Positions 34,364-44,976 are shown, counted from the first letter of the stretch. The stretch: DNA of 64,000 nt from Agrostemma githago (GCA_958450325.1 OY288247.1:14436429-14500428); one strand, 5' to 3'. Numbers and translations are program-made. The notes: generated by a model from the letters alone, not told the origin.

Positions 34364-36039
34364 AGGAAGGAAAAAGCAGTAAATGCCATCTATTATGCGA
34401 GCCGAACTCTGGATGAGGCTCAGGTGAAGTATACTACGACGGAGAAGGAGCTTCTAGCTGTGGTTTATGCATTGGAGAAGTTTCGATCTTATTTAATAGG
34501 ATCGAAAGTCACAATTTATACGGACCATGCGGCTTTGAAGTACCTCCTCGCGAAGCAGGAAGCCAAAACGAGATTACTACGATGGATCCTTCTACTTCAG
34601 GAATTCGACCTGGAGATTAAGGACAAGAAGGGCGCTGAAAATTCTGTGGCGGATCACCTTTCTAGATTTCCATTGCAGGACGGAGGCGATACTTTACCGA
34701 TAGATGATTCTTTTCCTGATGATATTTTGATGGCTATTGGTATAATGGATACTCCATGGTACGCTGACTATGCTAATTTTCTTGTAGGTAAAATAATGCC
34801 GCCTGATTTGTCATATCAACAAAAGAAGCGGTTCCTACATGATGTTCGGCAATATTTTTGGGACGATCCATATCTTTTCAAGGAGTGTGCCGATGGACTT
34901 TTTAGGCGATGCATACCGCAATGGGAAACCAATGCCATCTTGGAAGCCTGTCATTCCTCGTCTTATGGTGGTCACCACGGTCCCGCTAGGACCGTGGCTA
35001 AGGTACTTCAGTCAGGTTTTTATTGGCCATCTTTGTTTTCTGATGCCAAGTCATTTGTTTCAAGATGTGATGCTTGTCAAAGGACGGGAAATATCTCCCG
35101 GAGACATGAGATGCCTCAGGTCGGTATTTTGGAGGTAGAAATTTTCGATGTTTGGGGCATCGACTATCAAGGTCCCTTCCCGACAAGTCGAGGTAATAGG
35201 TACATTTTAGTAGCTGTGGACTACGTATCTAAGTGGGTAGAAGCCGTTGCCTCGGTCCATTGTGACGCTAAGACCGTCATCCAACTTTTCAAGAAGATTA
35301 TATTTCCACGTTTTGGCGTTCCCCGAGTCGTCAGTAGTGATGGAGGTATGCACTTTAAAAAACAACAACTTATTGCCTTATTATCTAAATATGGTGTTAT
35401 GCATCGTAGAGGTTTGGGGTATCACCCCCAAACTAGTGGACAGGTTGAAGTTTCCAACCGGGAGCTTAAGGATATTTTGGCAAAAGTTGTCTCGAAGTCA
35501 AGAAAAGATTGGAGCCTGAAACTAGATGACACTCTATGGGCGTATAGGACCGCCTATAAGACACCGATTGGTACATCACCTTATCGGTTGGTTTATGGGA
35601 AGTCCTGTCACTTACCCGTAGAGTTGGAGCATAAAGCTTGGTGGGCCGTTAAAGAGCTGAATTTTGACCCAAAATTGTGTGGCGAAAATCAACTTTTACA
35701 ACTCGACGAGCTCGAGGAGTTCAAGATGAATGCCTACAATAGTGCCCGTATCTACAAAGAAAAGACAAACAGGTGGCACGATAAGCGTATCATTCCGAGA
35801 GAGTTTAAAGCAGGCGAAAATGTATTATTGTTTAATTCTCGTCTTCGTCTTTTTCCTGAAAAATTAAAATCCAGATGGGCCCCTATACGGTAATTTCAGT
35901 TTCTAAGTTTGGGTCGGTCGAAAACTCTTCCACGGGAAATCGCTTTAAGGTCAATGGTCACCAAATAAAGCACTACCACGAGAAAGGTGAGACAGGAGGA
36001 GAAGTCGAGGTTTTGTACCTCGAAACAGTCACTAACTGA
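34364..36039 (+). pseudogene. Athila-type Pol, C-terminal part: RNase H and integrase, with a late frameshift
   Basis: It continues the RNase H domain in the same frame after the stop (YYASRTLDEAQ, TTEKELLAVVYALEKF, IYTDHAALKYLL). Integrase follows: a zinc-binding HHCC region with CDACQR, and a DDE core with DYQGPF, SSDGGMHF and HPQTSGQVEVSNRELK. The longest open stretch is 34424-35893. At about 35877-35882 the frame shifts; the following 150 bases stay open in another phase, with NRFKVNGHQIKHYHEK, and reach TGA 36037-36039, the natural end seen in related elements. The enzyme copies and integrates the element; this copy cannot make it intact. Confidence 0.85.
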
Positions 36040-36078
36040 GCAAGGTGACTACGGTCGTGCGGGACCTTAAACCAGCGC

Positions 36079-36100
36079 TAACCGGGAGGCAACCCGGGTT
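36079..36100 (+). other. Conserved hairpin downstream of pol
   Basis: CCGGG-AGGCAA-CCCGG stem-loop (about 36082-36097), 40 bp after the pol end. A GGGAGGCAACCC box at this place is, from general knowledge of plant Athila-like elements, a recurring feature. Its role is unknown; RNA stability or subgenomic RNA processing are possibilities. Confidence 0.5.
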
Positions 36101-36245
36101 GTAAAACATTTGTACCTGCATTTAGTTAGTTAGAGCATATTTAATTTTCTGCATTATAGACTCTGTGAGGGTGAGAACGAGGGTCTAAAGGTTTGAATTG
36201 AGTTTTGCAGAGAACAGGCTGCTGACGGAAAACTGGAATGAGTCA

Positions 36246-36745
36246 ACAATAGTCGATCGACTATTTTTATAGTCGGCCGACTTTTATTTTTGTCGGTCGA
36301 CTATTCCAATAGTCGGTCGACAATTCCGACATCACGCACCTTGGCTGACAAATTCCGTCAAATAAGTTTTTCTTTCTTTACTCTACTTCAGTTACTTTTA
36401 TAACTCCTAAACCCTATTTTCTCTTTTACTTTTCCCACCTACTTCTATCTCTACCTTCATCTTCTTCAAATCTCCATCTTCATCCTCCAATCCCTACCCA
36501 TCTTCTTCTCTCCATTCCTTTTTCTTCTCTAATCTTTTCATCCTTTGCTAAGTTCTTGTCTTAATTGAAGTTGCCACTACCTTCCAACCATTCAAGTAAG
36601 TTTTCTTGTGCTTCATTTTCTGTTTTCCGTCTAAATATTGTCGTACCTATCGCCGCCTGCGTTCTCTGCTGTTCGTCGGGAGTCGCCGACTATCGGAATA
36701 GTCGGACAACTATTCTGATAGTCGGACGACTATCGCCTCTGTCGG
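36246..36745. repeat. Degenerate palindromes in the pol-ORF3 spacer
   Basis: ATAGTCGATCGACTAT at about 36249-36264, and degenerate copies with GTCGGCCGAC, GTCGGTCGAC and AGTCGGACRACTAT at about 36270-36330 and 36685-36745. It is the same family of sites as in the LTR and at the gag-pol junction. Confidence 0.8.
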
Positions 36746-37108
36746 GCGATTTTTCGCTGCTTCCTGGGTTTTGTCGCGAGTCTCAAGGATCGATTTCAGC
36801 ATCAAATTTCAGTCTTTGGCTTGGTTTTATGTCAGATTCCTGCTTTTACTTACCAAGTTTGTTGATTTCATCCACATTATATGTTTTTACCCAAATTTCA
36901 GTTTTGAAATTAGGGTTTTGAGTTCAATTGATTTGGGGTTTTTTTGTGGATTTCTGCTACTACTTCATTTATTTACCCAAATTTGTTGATTTCATCCACA
37001 TAGTAATGTTTTTACCCAAATTTCAGTTATGAAATTAGGGTTTTGATTTCAATTGATTTGGGGGTTTTTGTGTGAGTAATACACCAAGTCTGATTTTAGC
37101 TATTTCAG
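36596..37108 (+). promoter_or_regulatory. Possible intron leading to ORF3
   Basis: A donor-like CAA|GTAAG at 36595-36600 and an acceptor TATTTCAG| ending at 37108, six bases before the ORF3 ATG. Env-position ORFs of Athila-like elements are thought to be expressed from spliced RNA. This particular intron is inferred from the signals only. Confidence 0.35.
36857..37068 (+). repeat. About 124-bp direct tandem duplication upstream of ORF3
   Basis: The block GTTGATTTCATCCACAT...CCCAAATTTCAGTT.TGAAATTAGGGTTTTGA.TTCAATTGATTTGGG occurs at about 36860-36945 and again at about 36983-37065. Both copies contain TTTCAG, giving two extra potential splice acceptors before ORF3. Confidence 0.75.
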
Positions 37109-37114
37109 GTCAAT

Positions 37115-38692
37115 ATGGATGCAAGAAAAAGACAACGCCAGGGAAGCACAAGACGTCGGGTCGACATTAGCCGGGAGTCAATGCCAAGTCAAGACCTCGT
37201 TCCATTTCCCGAGGAGAGCATACCAGAATATCCAAACGTTCAGTTTGCCTCAGCTGATCAGAGGGAGCGTTTTGTCCAGTTGGCAGCTCTTAAGGTAACA
37301 CCAACACGGTTTCTAGACCGTGAGCTCTTGGGCAGGTTAGGCATTTATCAGCCTGTTGTTGACTTACTTAATGGTACCGGTATGAGTGGGCTAATTTATA
37401 TGCTAGAATTCACATATAAGGGTCTTACTCTTGAGTTTTTCAGTAGTTTCAATTTTTTTAGTGACTTGAATTGGGACACACCTTGCATTTTTTTTAGACT
37501 CTTTAACACGAGTTTTTCTAGGACCGTTCGCGAGTTCGGTCAGCTTTTAGGTGTTACTAGCGAAGGGGATTCAATTCATCCCCCTCGCCGTCTAGCCAAT
37601 GAAATCTGGTCTTGCATTACTGATCGTAACACGGGTCGTAAGCGGGGCAACGAAGTCCACCACCCGGCCATCCGATACTGGCTTCGTCTGATAGGGTGCA
37701 CTATTTATGGACGTACTGAGCCGAATAATATTAATGCGGATGAGTTAGAGAGTCTAGCGGGCTATCTAAACATCGATAGCGAGCGGCCATATGTCATGAA
37801 TGTGGCCGCCCTTGTTGCCCACCATTTCCAACATATCGGGAATGGGCTTATTTCTGTCATTCATTGTGGGGGCCTCGTTTCCCACATCGGTCGTAGGCTA
37901 TTTCCGGACTTCCCGTACGGGGAGGAACCTTTAGGACACGAGCTTCCATCTGCCGAGCGACTCAATAGTCGTCTTTTGAACTTTTCTGTCCTTAGGGGTC
38001 TTCATTGGCTAGGTCCCGATTTGCTTTGGCGCATAGCAAAGGATGAATCGGTTATCCTCCCTTACAATCTACCACCTCTTACCCCTTTCCCATATCTCCC
38101 CTTTGGTCCTGAACAGGACCCACCACCGTATCCCTCCTATTTGCTACCACTTAGGAGGGATCTTCAGACCCCCAGACACTTCGCACCCGAGACGGGTGAA
38201 CCGTCTCGACCTTCTCGACAATCTCGAGGAGGTGGTAGCCGATCGACCAGCCGTGCTTCACATACACCATCTTTTGCGGCTGGACCTTCGGGCCCACCAC
38301 GGCCTCCTAATGCATTTCCACATACTGATTATTCTAATGTGCCTGCTTTTCCTGCTCACTTTGTGCCTCCTCCACCGTACGTAACACCGGCGGTACTCGA
38401 CCAAGCGGCGGTCCCGAGAATGCTTAATGAGTTGTGCCACCGGATGGCCACGGTGCAACTAAATCAGGCACTTTCCGGTTTTCATTGTTACAACAATGGA
38501 GTGCAGGTCGGCCTAATTTCTCCTACAGCTTGGCACCCGACTTACTATACCTATCCCGAGGGAGGCTATGGTAACAATGCCGGGAATGCGGAGAGAAATG
38601 ATGGAGAGGGAGATGACGAGGAGGGAGATGACGACGATGGAGCTAACGATGGTGGCAGTCAGGAGGAGAGCGGTGACGAGAGCTCCGATTAG
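37115..38692 (+). CDS. Athila-type third ORF (env position, ATHILA ORF-1-like)
   Basis: An uninterrupted 525-residue frame, unlike pol. The N-terminus is basic (MDARKRQRQGSTRRR). A globular region at about residues 40-300 resembles the plant Athila ORF-1 family (RFLDRELLGRLGIYQPV, FNTSFSRTVREFGQLLGV, HPAIRYWLRLIGCTIYGR, MNVAALVAHHFQHI, LISVIHCGGLVSHIGRRLF). Residues about 310-440 are Pro/Ser/Arg-rich low-complexity, and the tail is highly acidic (EGDDEEGDDDDG...ESGDESSD). No signal peptide and no convincing transmembrane segment is visible, so calling it an envelope protein is not supported; its function is unknown. It starts at the first ATG after a TTTCAG acceptor and lies 1.08 kb after pol. 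Confidence 0.75.
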   Translation: MDARKRQRQGSTRRRVDISRESMPSQDLVPFPEESIPEYPNVQFASADQRERFVQLAALKVTPTRFLDRELLGRLGIYQPVVDLLNGTGMSGLIYMLEFTYKGLTLEFFSSFNFFSDLNWDTPCIFFRLFNTSFSRTVREFGQLLGVTSEGDSIHPPRRLANEIWSCITDRNTGRKRGNEVHHPAIRYWLRLIGCTIYGRTEPNNINADELESLAGYLNIDSERPYVMNVAALVAHHFQHIGNGLISVIHCGGLVSHIGRRLFPDFPYGEEPLGHELPSAERLNSRLLNFSVLRGLHWLGPDLLWRIAKDESVILPYNLPPLTPFPYLPFGPEQDPPPYPSYLLPLRRDLQTPRHFAPETGEPSRPSRQSRGGGSRSTSRASHTPSFAAGPSGPPRPPNAFPHTDYSNVPAFPAHFVPPPPYVTPAVLDQAAVPRMLNELCHRMATVQLNQALSGFHCYNNGVQVGLISPTAWHPTYYTYPEGGYGNNAGNAERNDGEGDDEEGDDDDGANDGGSQEESGDESSD

Positions 38693-40230
38693 GACGGTTT
38701 GGGGAGGTCTCCATTTGTATATCCATCTTGTAAGTAGTTCTTCTTTTTCTTTTTTTTGCACTTCCATCGTTTTGCATTCTTTCCCCGTATTTATTGTTGC
38801 CTCTTATTGTATGCTGTACACAATGAGGGCATTGTGCGATTTGGTTTGGGGAGGGTACGTATGCTTCTGTCTGTTTTCATCCATTTGCATATTTCTTGCA
38901 TTTCCGCATGCATAAAAAATCAAAAAAAAAAACCCAAAAATATGTTTTTGCATTTAGTCGAGTCTTAGTTGAGTCGGAATGCTATGTAGCGATGATGATA
39001 TTGCTTTTGTGTCTTCGTTAGTTGTCTATGCTAGTGCGCCGTTAGAGTTTTTGTATATAATCACATGCGGTATTCTTGCATCTTTGGTTAACGGTACTGA
39101 ACGAATAAACTTGACTCATTGTTGGCAAACTACTCAGATTTGTAAGGAATTAGAGCCTTAAACTGATGACATTCATGATCAGTTTCATTTAGGTTGAGAG
39201 TAGTACTCCTTATGAGACATGTAACATCAAACTGCATAAGCATGACATTCGTCTCTTGGTACCTGTATGCATTTAACTCGTGATTTTCACATGTGCGAAA
39301 AAGGCAAATCCTTTCTTTTAAATTAATTCCCATAAGCCTCACATAGCCAAATTAACCTGTTTGACCCGTTTATCAACTACATGCCATATATAGCCTACCG
39401 TAGTCAAGCTAGTAGATTAGTTGGACGGATTTTTTTTTTTTCGGGTTAATTTTGGAACCAAGATATTGGAAAAAAAAAAAGGGGAATTGGAAAAAATGAA
39501 TTGAGAAAAAAATGAAAAAAAAACGAGAAAAAATTCAATGAAAAAAAAAATTGAATGAAAAAAAGAGAAGAAGAAAGAAAGGAAGAAGAATAAAGAAAAA
39601 AATGAAGTGAAACTAGAAGAAGAATGTGTTTTTGCTATGAGAAAAGAATTGATCTCTCTAATTTCATAGTTATTAGTGGGGAGCGGTTTTGATAAGACGT
39701 TTTTTGCTATGTCTGATTTCTTCGACTGGAATTTGGTGAGGACGGGATGTTATTTATTGATGGGTGTAAGGAATACTAGCTTGGCTTTTAACTCCACATA
39801 TCCGTATCGTTTTGCCCCTTCTTACCCGATTAGCCTCACTTTATACCATATGTAAGTCCTTGGCACGTGTCTTTTCCCGATAGAATGCGTATGTACGGTT
39901 ATTAGAGATTAATTTCATGTTAGATTGCATGCATGTTCTTGTAGGTCGCAGTTTAGGTGAGTGTTTTGTCTTTCCGTTTTTACATAAACTCACAATATCA
40001 CCCATTTTCTGTGATGAGCGATCCGTGAGAGTCCGACATGGACGAGTCTTGCAAGGTTGAAGGTTCAGTATTGTTGTCATTGGTCAAGCTTGTTGTGTGT
40101 GGTTGTGTACATTGATTTTAATCGTTGCATTGGTTTGGGTAACTTTGAAACATATTCTGCTATGAGTTATATACATTCCATTAGGATTGGGTTAAAGTTT
40201 TGTGCTTGCTTGAGGACAAGCAAGGGTTTG
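38693..40230. other. Non-coding 3' region of the Athila-type element
   Basis: No gene. It contains a purine-rich block at 39465-39625 (runs of A with GGGG, GAAAAAAATGAA, GAAGAAGAAAGAAAGG). Long non-coding 3' regions are normal for Athila elements. Confidence 0.6.
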
Positions 40231-40243
40231 GTTTGGGGAGATT
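40231..40243 (+). promoter_or_regulatory. Polypurine tract of the Athila-type element
   Basis: TTTGGGGAGATT immediately before the 3' LTR start TGATGCGCG. Confidence 0.75.
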
Positions 40244-41664
40244 TGATGCGCGTATTTTATATACACTTTTTATGCTCTTATTACGCGCATTCTCGTGTTT
40301 ATTGAATAGTGAAAACTATTATTTTGCCCCGAATTGGCTACTTTGTGGTGTGTATTGTCCTTTTGCAGGAACAGAAGACAAAGGAGCTAAAACGAACCAA
40401 AATCGTGCCAAATCGAAGCTGGAAAATTGTTGTACGCTGAAACGGGCGATAGTCGACCGACTATCAGAATAGTCGGCCGACCATGACGATAGTCGACCGA
40501 CTATTACAATAGTCGGCCGACTATTCTGGAGCTGCAGAGATCAAGTTGATGAATGATTAGTCGATCGACTATTGCAATAGTCGGCCGACTATTTCCTGGA
40601 CTGCGGGCAGATTTCGTGATCAGCAAGGAATTTCCTAAACGCAAAAGAGTTTCCTAAACAGTTTTTAACCCATTCAATTTGTATAAATAGGGCTTTGGGA
40701 GCCACATTAGAGATCATCTCTCCTAACATCTCACAACTTCTCCCTTATTCTCTTTTACTTCTCTTTAGATTTCTTTTAGACTTCTTCTCTACTTGTATTC
40801 TCTCTAGTTTAATTTCTTCTCAAAACTCGGTTATTGTAAGAACTTTTGGATTCGAATCGCCTTCATTCCTTTCGGTAATTTTATTAATCTTCTTTCCTTC
40901 TTCTTTGTTCTTGATTGTTTTCTTCTTCATATTTAATTATTCTTAATTATTGTTTTATACTTGTCGTAAATTTATTATTGTTCGTGATGTTTAATCTAGT
41001 AAATTCTTTTATTAATCTTGTTGTTCTTGAATTAATTATGAGTAGCTAATTTCCCTCGCTAGGATTTAGGGGATCTGCGAATTGAATGTGGTCGCTAAAT
41101 AATTTATAGATCTGTCAATGATATTGTGTCTGAGTTGTCACTTGTAGCATATAATCGTGGTTAGTCAGTTAATGCGCATGATTGATTAATTGAATCTGGT
41201 AAACTTGAACCTAAGATCGGAAGCCTGGTAAAAGTTAGACCTGCTACAACACATTAGTTTGCCCTAATAAGATCGGAAGCCTTTAGACGCATGCTAGGGT
41301 GAATAGCGGACCGGAAGGACCTTTTCAATACCCCTTAGACCAATATCTGCGACAGACCTGTAATTTAGACCGTGACCATATGAGATTCGTAGTGAACCGA
41401 CAATCCTAGTTTTTTTCTCCATATATTTATTCATCTTCATTCGTCTTATTTTATTTTAGTTATTTCTTCTCTCTTAATTTTCTTTCCTTCATTACTTTAG
41501 TTTAGATAAAAACAAAACATAAAACCCCCGATTGTTTCGTAGATAGACTCTAATTACGAGTAGAATTTATTTGTCTCCCTGTGAATTCGATCCCGACTTC
41601 CCTAGCTATATTTTTAGTTAGACCTAAGTTGGTTATCTTTGATAGGTATACGACTAGCTTATCA
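40244..41664 (+). repeat. 3' LTR of the Athila-type element
   Basis: 1421 bp, near-identical to 28782-30199. The palindrome cluster is at about 40449-40592. The fifth palindrome is better preserved here (AGTCGATCGACTAT) than in the 5' LTR. TATAAATAG is at 40682-40690. A 3-bp insertion (ATA) occurs near 41327. Confidence 0.95.
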
Positions 41665-43185
41665 ATCCGTACTCGAGTTAATATTTTCGATATTCGTTAT
41701 ATTCGATAGTTGACTACGAAATCAATATCAAATACTTGGAATAGTTTTAGAAAAGATGTAATTTTTAGAAATTGTTTCGTAGAATAAATAATAAAAACGA
41801 ACGAAAAAAAGAAGTTAAAAAAAGGGTTCGGGTTTCAGGCCCGTGCGCGAGTCGCCTGGGCGTGGCGCGACTCGCGTGCGGGTTTGTCCGGTTTTTTATT
41901 TTTTGTTCGAAATTGCTAAATTTGATGAATCGCGTACAAAATATGAATTTGTATTCGATTCATGTTTTCGATATTCGGCGTATCCGATATTCGATTATGA
42001 AATCGATATCGGATATTTAGAATGAGTTTGAAAAAAGAGGTTTTGTAAAATTGTTTGAGAAAAAAGAATTTGAACGAAAAGATGTAACGATTTTTGACAT
42101 CGTCAAGATCTTAATATAATTCTTTTTGATACAATATTCGATTATAGAAAATCGATATCATATTTTTAAGAATGTTTGTTATGAAAATAGTTTTTTGTTA
42201 ATATCGATATTAGAAAAATAAATAAAGACGACGTTTGACTCGTAAAAAGAAAACGGACGACGAGAGGAAGAGAAGAGAAGAAAAGGAGAAATCGGGTTTA
42301 GTACACCCTCAACCTACATGCTTTGTGTACTCGGATCGGAGCTCGTCGGAATGTGGCGAGGCACGGGAGCGTCGAGTGATGTCGGTCGGGTTAGGGTGGC
42401 TCGGTTTGGAGGTGACGGGTGAAGGGTGTCGGGTATCGGGACCGGTTTCCTTCGGGTTTTGGATGCACTATCGGTTTCTCGATGCCAAAGAATTATGTTT
42501 TTCAGGAATTATGTATGTTGGGGATCGTATGAATTAATCGTGTGTGATGATTGTATGAGAAAACCATGTGTTTTTTGTGTCGTATGCAAGGGGCTATTTG
42601 TAGGGAGTTCCCGACCTTGACTTTGGAGAGATGTGTTTGAGTTAGAATTACCGCTTGGGTAAGAAGCTGAGAAGAACGAGAATTCCGTTTTCTTGTGAAG
42701 GAAGAAAAGGAAACCCGGCTGGTTTGTGCTGCTCGGCCGAGTGTTTGCACTCGGTCGGGTGTTTGAATCGGTTTTCGGATAGGATTCCTACTTGAGATCG
42801 AATTCCATCCTTAAACGGACTTGTTTAATATTTGATGTGGCTGATTTTTGTGGAGTTGGAGTCCGATCAGGACACGTGAGACATCACGGTCGGTCCACAA
42901 GTCTCGGGAAATATCTTTGACCGGGTTTTGACTCGGTCGCTAAAAGACGGTTTTACCCCTGGTGTCGGATTCGACCTAAATTAGTGTTATTTGACTCGAA
43001 ACGACCCACTGGGCCTGAATTTGAGGTTGGTTTTGTGAAATTTGTACTCCTTAAAAAGCCCAAGCTAAATATCCATGTTTCGAGCCCATTTCCGAGTAAG
43101 TTAAAGCATGTTAGCGTCCGATCATCATCGGGTGTTTGCCGGAAACTAATATAGACACCTGGCGGTCAAAATGTGGGTGTCTACA

Positions 43186-43356
43186 ACTTTATAGGGTGAT
43201 GTGTGAGGTGAAATGGCAAAATGGTAAATACTTTGTCTTAGTAGAGACGAAGTTGTAAAAAAAGATAGACTAAAAAGGAAAGTTGAGAAATGGGACAATC
43301 TTTAAGAACCTATCCAAAAAGAAATTCGGGACAATCTTATTGGGACGGAGGGAGTA
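43186..43356 (+). mobile_element. Stowaway-type MITE, right half
   Basis: Starts with the duplicated ACTTT and ends TTGGGACGGAGGGAG followed by TA. It is the complement of the left half at 27817-27904. Internal GGGACAATCTTTAAG and GGGACAATCTTATTGGGAC show a small internal duplication at the end. Confidence 0.85.
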
Positions 43357-44880
43357 TATAATTGTGTTTTCCATTGCAAATTTTAAAGGCATACACGTAC
43401 ACGTACTTGATATTCCTTACCCTCATTTACGTAGGAGCATTAACAAGACTTTTCCGAATAAATAAGAATATTATTATCTCGATTGTCGGAGAAAGTAGCC
43501 TCATCACAAAACCAAATGGGAACCATAACATAAATAATCAAAAGAGATTACTCAGGGGAATACTCCTTACTAACTAGTGTGCAAGTCTTAACATGCTCTG
43601 TTATAGTTGCTCTCACCCAATCATGTACAATAAGTCGGAACAACAATCTTCTCAATGACAAACTGCTCCCTAGATGATCAGAAATTCAAATTGATCGTCA
43701 ATTGATCGTCACAGCCTCACAGCTTCCAGAAAATTGGGTGACAATTTAAGACAAAAATGATAGGTCAGCCAATGTCGAGTACAATAATTAATAATCAAAT
43801 ACGTGGTACTCCGTACAAGATATAACACAGACTAAGCATGCTGACAAAACGATAATCATATTTACGACTTACTCATCCATATCTCCAATATTACACCCCA
43901 CAATCTCAACATTAATCATCGCAACCAGGCTACGGAGGCCACAAAACCAGAGCCGTTATTCCGAGTGTGCACATTCGTTGGAGAAATCAGGAGGAGACTA
44001 TGATCAGATCCAGGTCCCTGCTAGGTCTATGCTAACCTCGAGAAGGCATATCATTAAGCCACAACAGACATCAAACCACATTCACCATATCACCGGCCAC
44101 CAGCCACCTCTCCAATATCACAACCATGATACGACAAATGCAATACTCAAACATACCAACGTGTACAATACGACCGGATACCATGCATAAACGACCATAA
44201 ATTGACAAAACTACGTGTGTAATGACAATCCCTGTCCTCTACTGTAATGACGATAAATGCTCTATCTAGACGAATAACTCTCTTTAGGACCGTCCTATAT
44301 TATAAGATGCGAGACTAACCCTGAGAGAGTTAATAACTAAGGAATTTATAAAAGCCTTTCATACGTGCTCGGAAAATGATCCCATATATAAAAAACCATC
44401 TTATCAAACAATATTTGAATCCGAACCGTTTTATGAAAGAAGAATTGGACCAAAAACAAGCATATTGTGTGGTAGGAGAACTTTTAAACCCTGTTACAAT
44501 TAGACCTGACAAAACTGTCCCGATCCGAATAAGCCAATTGAAATCCGACCCGACACCCGAACTGAACACCTGAGGTTAACTTGTAACCCGAATTGACCCG
44601 GACTAACCCAAAAGTGACCCGACTATTAGTATAGAAAACGAATCGATATTCCTAAAAAAAAAGTTGAAAATAGGAAACCGGAAAGCGACCCAAAACCAAA
44701 ATGAGCTAGTCCGACCAGAAACCAGCCCGTTTTCTATAGCCCAAAAGTGACCCGACGTAAAATTGACCCGACCCGATTGAACCGACCCAATTGACCCGCT
44801 TGCCATATCTAATACAAATGTACAATGGTCACAATTATTGGGTGAAAAACAGAAGTCCATAAGAGAGCAATAGATGGGGA
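43357..44880. other. Intergenic region
   Basis: No gene supported. 44495-44810 is a degenerate stretch of GACCCGAC/AATTGACCCG motifs, with the block CCCAAAAGTGACCCGAC occurring twice (about 44607 and 44740). Confidence 0.45.
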
Positions 44881-44976
44881 TGGGCCAAGTGACACAATCA
44901 ATTAGGGTTGTAAGAAAAGAATAGGGTTTAGAAGCCCAAAGAGAGAGAAGTAACCTACTGCACTAAACTAGGGTTT
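44881..44976 (+). promoter_or_regulatory. Site II and telo-box elements upstream of RPS9
   Basis: TGGGCC at 44881-44886, ATAGGGTTT at 44921-44929 next to GAAGCCCAAA (TTGGGCTTC on the other strand) at 44931-44940, and TAGGGTTTT at 44969-44977. Site II (TGGGCY) plus telo-box (AAACCCTA) is the known signature of plant ribosomal-protein promoters, so this block probably drives RPS9. Confidence 0.7.

Larger units (their letters stand above)
28782..41664 (+). mobile_element. Athila-type Ty3 retrotransposon, 12.9 kb, nearly complete
   Basis: TGATGCGCG...CTTATCA, flanked by TSD ATCCG (28777-28781 and 41665-41669). Order: 5' LTR, tRNA-Asp PBS, gag, pol (PR-RT-RH-IN), spacer, third ORF in the env position, long non-coding 3' region, PPT, 3' LTR. 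The tRNA-Asp PBS, the FMDDFSVYG-type RT and the extra ORF after integrase are features of the Athila lineage. LTRs of 1418 and 1421 bp differ at about a dozen positions by eye plus a 3-bp indel, so the insertion is recent. Pol is interrupted by a stop codon and gag-pol and the pol end carry frame changes, so this copy is not autonomous. Confidence 0.93.
27905..43185 (-). mobile_element. Ogre/Tat-like solo LTR, split by the Athila-type insertion
   Basis: TGTGGACATG at 27905 and GTGTCTACA ending at 43185, flanked by a perfect TSD ACTTT (27900-27904 and 43186-43190). The LTR parts are 27905-28776 and 41670-43185 (about 2.4 kb together), collinear with the solo LTR at 19385-21803. On the minus strand the TATA box position reads TACAAATAG (42594-42602) instead of TATAAATAG, so this promoter is probably weakened. 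The intervening 28782-41664 is a separate retrotransposon. Confidence 0.92.

Noticed and set aside
37115..38692. Calling the third ORF a true envelope gene
   Set aside because: No signal peptide, transmembrane segment or cleavage motif is visible; only its position after pol is env-like.
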